Origin: an uncultured Myxococcales bacterium
GTDB taxonomy: Bacteria > Myxococcota_A > Bradymonadia > UBA7976 > VGTA01
DNA length: 49,671 bases
Reading direction: 5' to 3'
NCBI GenBank assembly: GCA_937146725.1
Contig: CAKZRU010000187.1
Span: forward strand, 1 to 49,671
Below, one piece after another: positions 45,796 through 49,671 of this stretch (its first letter is position 1; the number at the start of each line of letters is the position of its first letter). A model generated the notes under the pieces. It had not been told where the DNA came from and made no database searches. It saw nothing but the letters and a program-made list of their open reading frames with translations. A program made the position numbers and the translations under genes.

Positions 45796-45815
45796 AGGAT
45801 TTTTGAACAAATCCT
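45796..45815 (-). terminator. Hairpin directly after ruvA
   Basis: AGGATTT/AAATCCT with a 6-base loop begins right after the ruvA stop codon. The following T-tract on the minus strand is broken (TTAAGTGTTT), so it is a moderate terminator candidate separating ruvA from the giant gene. Confidence 0.45.
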
Positions 45816-46403
45816 CTAAAAAGTAAAGCGAGCAATAGCGCCTCGAAGTAGCTCATCAAAGGTGAGTTTTTTAGCTTCTTCCTTCATCTCTTCTATGTAC
45901 CCATTGACTTGTGCAGTTGGGTAATTCAAATTGAGTAATGCGCTTTTGAGGTCTTCTAGCACCGGACTCGCATCAGCAATCGCCTCGTTGAGTGGATATG
46001 CTTTTTCAAATTTTGGACGTAAATCCAATATGATACGCTCTGCGGTTCTTTTGCCAATACCTGGTACTGATGATAAGCGTTTAGCTTCCCCATTAACAAT
46101 AGCACCAACCAGTTCTTTTTCAATGATGCCACTCAAGCAAGCAAGCGCCAAACGTGGTCCAACGCCTGATACAGAGGTTAGATATTCAAAGAGCTTACGT
46201 TGATCAAGACTCGAAAAACCGAAAAGAGTAATTTGATCTTCCCTCACATGAGTTTTTACAAAAACTTCAGCGGGCTCGCCCGATTCAGGTAATTTCTCAA
46301 CTGTGGTCAAGGGGCAGCATAACTCATACCCAACTCCATTTACATCCAAAATAATCAAATCCGCTTTTCGTACAGCAACTTGTCCTTTAAGATAGCCAAT
46401 CAT
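45816..46403 (-). CDS. ruvA: Holliday junction helicase subunit RuvA
   Basis: RuvA binds four-way junctions and recruits the RuvB motor. From the ATG at 46403 the product is 195 residues and opens MIGYLKGQV, as RuvA normally does. It has the OB-fold N-terminal domain with TLFGF, two helix-hairpin-helix motifs (SVSGVGPRLALACL and SVPGIGKRTAERIILDL), and a C-terminal RuvB-contacting three-helix domain. The upstream in-frame TTG at 46418 is rejected because the GGAG ribosome site lies inside that extension. ruvB and ruvC are not in the window. The M23 peptidase gene lies 43 bases upstream on the same strand. Confidence 0.96.
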   Translation of the reverse strand: MIGYLKGQVAVRKADLIILDVNGVGYELCCPLTTVEKLPESGEPAEVFVKTHVREDQITLFGFSSLDQRKLFEYLTSVSGVGPRLALACLSGIIEKELVGAIVNGEAKRLSSVPGIGKRTAERIILDLRPKFEKAYPLNEAIADASPVLEDLKSALLNLNYPTAQVNGYIEEMKEEAKKLTFDELLRGAIARFTF

Positions 46404-46412
46404 CGTCTCAAA

Positions 46413-46416
46413 CTCC
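46413..46416 (-). promoter_or_regulatory. Ribosome site choosing the ruvA start
   Basis: GGAG on the minus strand lies 9 bases before the ATG at 46403 and decides against the TTG five codons upstream. Confidence 0.65.
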
Positions 46417-46446
46417 AAAATTCATCATAATTATCTGTATTTAAAC

Positions 46447-47082
46447 TTAATAAAGTGGTCCTAAAACCTGTCGAGGGTCCGGATATGTATTTAAGGCAGT
46501 ATCATACTCAGACTCACTCACTACACCGGGTAGGTCGCACTCTGTCGGTGCCTTCACAGTGAGTTGAAAATGTAGGTGTGGTGTCCAACCACCATTATCA
46601 GACTCATTGCCAATATAGGCGATCACTGCACCCTTGGGAATATAGGTATTTATAGGATGTAAGGCCAAGGACTCTGCTCCCAAATGACCATATAAAGCCC
46701 AATATAAATCACCCTTGTTCACAACGGTATGCTGCGCTTGCAATGGCTCGTCTTGCGTCCAACGGTATTCTAAAATCATGCAGTAGCCATAATCTCCTAA
46801 ATCAGATCGGTATGCTTGTTGTACAAGCTTAGCATCATCAAATGTATAGATAGGAGTGCCAACCGGTGCACCTATATCAATGCCCATATGAATGTTTCGA
46901 GCTTCTCGATCTTGGTGGAATAAGTCTTGCTCATACACATTCATACGCTTTTCATTGTATTTCCCTACCGAATAAATCTGTGAACTCGCTTGATAGGGAC
47001 CATCACTTAAATCTAGGATATCATACCTGTCCGGCAGCTTGATGACAGGGGCAAATGGATGTCTTTGTTGGTTTATGTGCAT
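46447..47082 (-). CDS. M23 family (LytM-type) peptidase
   Basis: M23 enzymes are zinc endopeptidases that cut peptidoglycan cross-bridges. The 211-residue protein has the complete metal and catalytic set: His65 and Asp69 (HMGIDIGAPVGTPIY), His133 (LYGHLG), and His169 and His171 (TPHLHFQL). No signal peptide or membrane segment is seen, which is unusual for a cell-wall enzyme; it may be exported by another route, or have a different substrate. No ribosome site is obvious before the ATG at 47082. It lies just upstream of ruvA. Confidence 0.9.
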   Translation of the reverse strand: MHINQQRHPFAPVIKLPDRYDILDLSDGPYQASSQIYSVGKYNEKRMNVYEQDLFHQDREARNIHMGIDIGAPVGTPIYTFDDAKLVQQAYRSDLGDYGYCMILEYRWTQDEPLQAQHTVVNKGDLYWALYGHLGAESLALHPINTYIPKGAVIAYIGNESDNGGWTPHLHFQLTVKAPTECDLPGVVSESEYDTALNTYPDPRQVLGPLY

Positions 47083-47207
47083 ACTGTTTACTGCTTGATT
47101 GTTTAATCACTTCCTATTAGAAGACGAATGATCATATACTTTTGTGACAGAAATTTATTAGGCTTCGAGTACTGATCGCAGTTTTACTAACAAATAGAGA
47201 GTAAATT

Positions 47208-47777
47208 ATGTCAGATACAAAAATGAGTGCGCTACATTTAATTTCAGGTATTATTAATGCACCACGCTTTCATAGAGAAATAAAGCAATCTCCCACGGAA
47301 CTCACCGAACGCTGTGTGCACTTATTGACCAACCTTGGCCAAAGTCGAGAGTTTGCCATCAAGGCTAACTATGAGATGTTTGAGTTCATGTCTCAATGCA
47401 TCCTCCCCTTTGATGACGCTGGATACATGAGAGTTTCTAGACATTTTGTCAGAGAATTACTCTCGGTGGTTGGTCCTCAACATAAGATGTGGGGCGCAGT
47501 ATCATATGTCATGCTCAGTACTGCAAAAAGTGTGGAAGCCCCCGGTGAGTTTGAGGTTTGGCATCGTCTAAATGCACGCTTTTTTGAAGTCCTTCTTGAC
47601 TCCGGTGTCATTTCTCAAGAGGACGAAAAACGTCTTAAATCCAAATCTCAAGATCATGCTTCACTTGATACGAGCTCAAGCCCGCTTGATTTGTTGGCTG
47701 CAACAAGCTCAAATACTTCTATGGCAATGAATGCCTCGTCAGAATCAGTCCCTAATATTGTAAAAGAAAATACTTAA
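47208..47777 (+). CDS. Hypothetical cytoplasmic protein (189 aa)
   Basis: I do not recognise this protein. It has no signal peptide or membrane segment. Residues about 1-145 look like a compact all-helical domain with conserved-looking aromatic and charged positions (NYEMFEFMSQCILPFDD, VRELLSVVGPQHKMWGAV); the tail is Ser/Thr/Ala-rich and probably disordered. An AGAGAG precedes the ATG by about 7 bases. It is followed 30 bases later by a secreted-protein gene and then an ABC ATPase in the same direction. Confidence 0.65.
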   Translation: MSDTKMSALHLISGIINAPRFHREIKQSPTELTERCVHLLTNLGQSREFAIKANYEMFEFMSQCILPFDDAGYMRVSRHFVRELLSVVGPQHKMWGAVSYVMLSTAKSVEAPGEFEVWHRLNARFFEVLLDSGVISQEDEKRLKSKSQDHASLDTSSSPLDLLAATSSNTSMAMNASSESVPNIVKENT

Positions 47778-47807
47778 ATCGTATTTCTGGCATATGGCTA
47801 CTAATGG

Positions 47808-49196
47808 ATGAGCTTCATGACAAAAAAGACTCAAACTCAACCACGCTATTGTGAACCCTTTTTATATTTAACCTTGTGTTTATCAGTCTTTCGATCGTTC
47901 TTTTTAAACACCCCTGATGTTCATGCTCATGCTTGGCAAGGCCAAGAAATCGTTCTGTTTGTGAGCTATGATTTAAGTGGTGAAGACCTCAAGGCTACTT
48001 TGGGTCTACCTTTGGATTTAGTTCAAACAAAGCACATGCCCAAAGCTCAAAGGGTAAATCTAGACTTAAATGACCTGTCAGAGCAAATCCTTAGTGATCA
48101 GCAACTTAAGCTTTTGCTTATTAAGCTTCAAGAGAACTTACCTATTTCAGTCAATCAAGAAAGCTATCAACCTCAAGTCCAAAAAATTGACTTAGTGATT
48201 AACTATCCCAATCAAGCTCAAGATCAAAACCAACGGTTTATACGCCAATGGCAATCTAAAGTTGGGAAATCTAAAGCTGGGAACTCTACCGAGATTGAAA
48301 GCCATTCAGGAACACAAGATGCCCTAGTTATTTCTCTTATCTACCCATTAAAAAAGCCTGCTAACCTGTCTGAAATACACTTTTTTTGGAAAAGCCAAGA
48401 CTGGTTCATTAAATCTAAATCTAAGCGCAAGCAAAATAGCCGGCATCAATTGGGAAAGCTTAAAAACCTAAGTACAAAAGAAGCCTTAGGATTAATCATT
48501 GATCCTCAACAGATTACTCCATTGAGTTTTACACCCCAAGAACCCGAAGTGATTTGGCGTCGTGCTTTTACCAAGCAACATTTGACAACATTGTCCAAAT
48601 ATAAATCCCAGCGTACTACGCTTAACTCAAGGCCGTCTTGGTGGCAAAGACTTAAAGCTTATGTAAGTGGTACACAAACCCAAAACTCTGTGCCCCAAGA
48701 TCTAACTCTCCTTTTTCAAAAGACTCACCGTGCCATCTATCAAGCCTTTGACCATGAGGTAGATGAAGAAATCTATCAGGCTTTAAGTCAAGCTCTACAT
48801 GGCTCGGTCTTAGATCAAGTCTTTCAGGCGACTTATGATGCATTGGTTTTAAAGGATGAAGGTGGCGCTCGGGCAAAGGTCAGCCATGTTATTCCACTGA
48901 AGATCGAGCAGTTGGAAATTGCTGACTTATCATCACGTTTTTTTAAAAAAATATCAGATCTACAGCTGACGCAAGTATATGTTTTTAAATATCAATGGCG
49001 GATTTCGGGTCTTGTCGAACATTGGGGACATAGCCATCGACGAGTCAATGATTACCATGCATTATATGCCCTTGCTCAAGTTAAAGAGCAGCTTACTCAG
49101 CAAGATCAGAAGCAACAAGCACAGTACAAGTGGAAAATAGTGGCCTTGGAACCCTTATCTCAAAGACGACGCCCCGAGCTTGAAGGTGGCTTGTGA
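47808..49196 (+). CDS. Secreted or periplasmic protein of unknown function (462 aa)
   Basis: I do not recognise a family. The N-terminus has a basic region, a hydrophobic stretch (about 17-36) and a likely cleavage after VHA near 40. The mature part is Gln/Lys-rich mixed alpha/beta, with repeated QxLSQAL-like helices near 310-340. Either the ATG at 47808 or the one at 47817 could be the start; neither has a strong ribosome site. The stop codon overlaps the next gene's GTG (GTGA at 49193-49196), coupling it to an ABC transporter ATPase, so it may work with that transporter. Confidence 0.62.
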   Translation: MSFMTKKTQTQPRYCEPFLYLTLCLSVFRSFFLNTPDVHAHAWQGQEIVLFVSYDLSGEDLKATLGLPLDLVQTKHMPKAQRVNLDLNDLSEQILSDQQLKLLLIKLQENLPISVNQESYQPQVQKIDLVINYPNQAQDQNQRFIRQWQSKVGKSKAGNSTEIESHSGTQDALVISLIYPLKKPANLSEIHFFWKSQDWFIKSKSKRKQNSRHQLGKLKNLSTKEALGLIIDPQQITPLSFTPQEPEVIWRRAFTKQHLTTLSKYKSQRTTLNSRPSWWQRLKAYVSGTQTQNSVPQDLTLLFQKTHRAIYQAFDHEVDEEIYQALSQALHGSVLDQVFQATYDALVLKDEGGARAKVSHVIPLKIEQLEIADLSSRFFKKISDLQLTQVYVFKYQWRISGLVEHWGHSHRRVNDYHALYALAQVKEQLTQQDQKQQAQYKWKIVALEPLSQRRRPELEGGL

Positions 49197-49671
49197 TTAA
49201 GCTGATTCAACTTAAGCATCGTTGGCAAGATGAGAGCCCTTGGATTTTAGATATTCCTTATCTTGAGATAGCGCTTGGAGAAAGTTTAGCACTGGTTGGG
49301 GTCAGTGGCTGTGGCAAGTCTACCTTATTATCAATCCTTGCCGGATGGACTGTACCGACTCAAGGTGAAGTTTGGGTGGGTGATGTGGGCTTACATTTGC
49401 TAAATGACCAAGAACGTAGTGAATGGCGCTTGAATAATGTGGCTTGGCAAGCAAAGCATGTGCAGTTTTTTGACTCGCTATCGCTTACCGAAAACCTTGC
49501 CTCTTTTTACTATCTAAGCTCAAAGTCTAGGTCTGCTCACGACTTTGTTCTCGCTCAAAGTCATGCTCAAAGGATGTTTACCAAACTCAATTTAAGTAAA
49601 GAGCTGCTTCAACAGTTCCCCTCTGACTTATCATTGGGAGAATTACAAAGGTTTCAGCTACTTAAAATCTT
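49193..49671 (+). CDS. ABC transporter ATP-binding protein, LolD/MacB-like (runs off the right edge)
   Basis: It should power a membrane transporter. Translating from the GTG at 49193 gives about 159 residues up to the edge: Walker A GVSGCGKST near residue 40, a Q-loop region (WQAKHVQFFDSLSLTENL), and the ABC signature LSLGELQRF. The layout matches the LolD/MacB/FtsE-type ATPases, which pair with permeases of the same group. The start overlaps the stop of the preceding gene by four bases. Walker B and the rest are outside the window. Confidence 0.88.
   Translation, partial: MIKLIQLKHRWQDESPWILDIPYLEIALGESLALVGVSGCGKSTLLSILAGWTVPTQGEVWVGDVGLHLLNDQERSEWRLNNVAWQAKHVQFFDSLSLTENLASFYYLSSKSRSAHDFVLAQSHAQRMFTKLNLSKELLQQFPSDLSLGELQRFQLLKI

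Overview
This window looks like chromosome from a myxobacterium-like deltaproteobacterium (Myxococcota sensu lato). My best guess is a Bradymonadales-type lineage, but no rRNA or other firm marker is present. The case rests on the protein repertoire: a long-leader Ser/Thr kinase, many lipoproteins with low-complexity (M-A-G-x)n linkers, DUF4215-type Cys-rich repeats, thrombospondin type 3 (TSP3) calcium-binding repeats, MopE-type repeats, a MYXO-CTERM-like tail and a PEGA-like lipoprotein. By eye the DNA is AT-richer than that of classical myxobacteria. No IS element, prophage, tRNA, rRNA or CRISPR array is visible.

Layout. 1-5.1 kb: a partial Ser/Thr kinase (runs off the left edge), a ceramidase-like lipoprotein and an unrecognised lipoprotein whose 3' end overlaps it convergently. 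5.4-7.7 kb: two lone F0 ATP synthase genes (a and c subunits, c carrying a sodium-type ligand pattern), then yaaA. 7.9-16.2 kb: a lipoprotein with ten twin-CX3C modules overlapping dprA, then on the minus strand a modular trypsin-like protease (PPC-like and MopE repeats) coupled to a TMEM86/YhhN-type membrane protein. 16.3-21.3 kb: two outer-membrane-barrel candidates, a secreted protein with weak FMN-binding resemblance and a membrane class III nucleotide cyclase. 21.4-25 kb: a minus-strand operon of a secreted protein, a PEGA-like lipoprotein and mutL, joined by 4-bp overlaps. 25-30 kb: a diguanylate cyclase with three degenerate receiver domains, divergent from a glycosyltransferase / polyprenyl-phosphate sugar transferase pair. 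30-34.7 kb: an acyl-CoA carboxylase operon. 34.8-45.7 kb: one 3,629-residue secreted protein with an FGE-sulfatase-like domain at each end of a TSP3 array built from about eight near-0.95-kb super-repeats. 45.8-49.7 kb: ruvA and an M23 peptidase, then a plus-strand set ending in a truncated ABC transporter ATPase.

How it fits together. Housekeeping genes (atpB, atpE, yaaA, dprA, mutL, ruvA, carboxylase) are interspersed with large secreted or lipid-anchored repeat proteins. Nucleotide signalling (cyclase, GGDEF), polysaccharide initiation and calcium-binding surface proteins suggest investment in surface life and contact with other cells. The most unusual items are the FGE-bookended giant protein and the twin-CX3C array lipoprotein.
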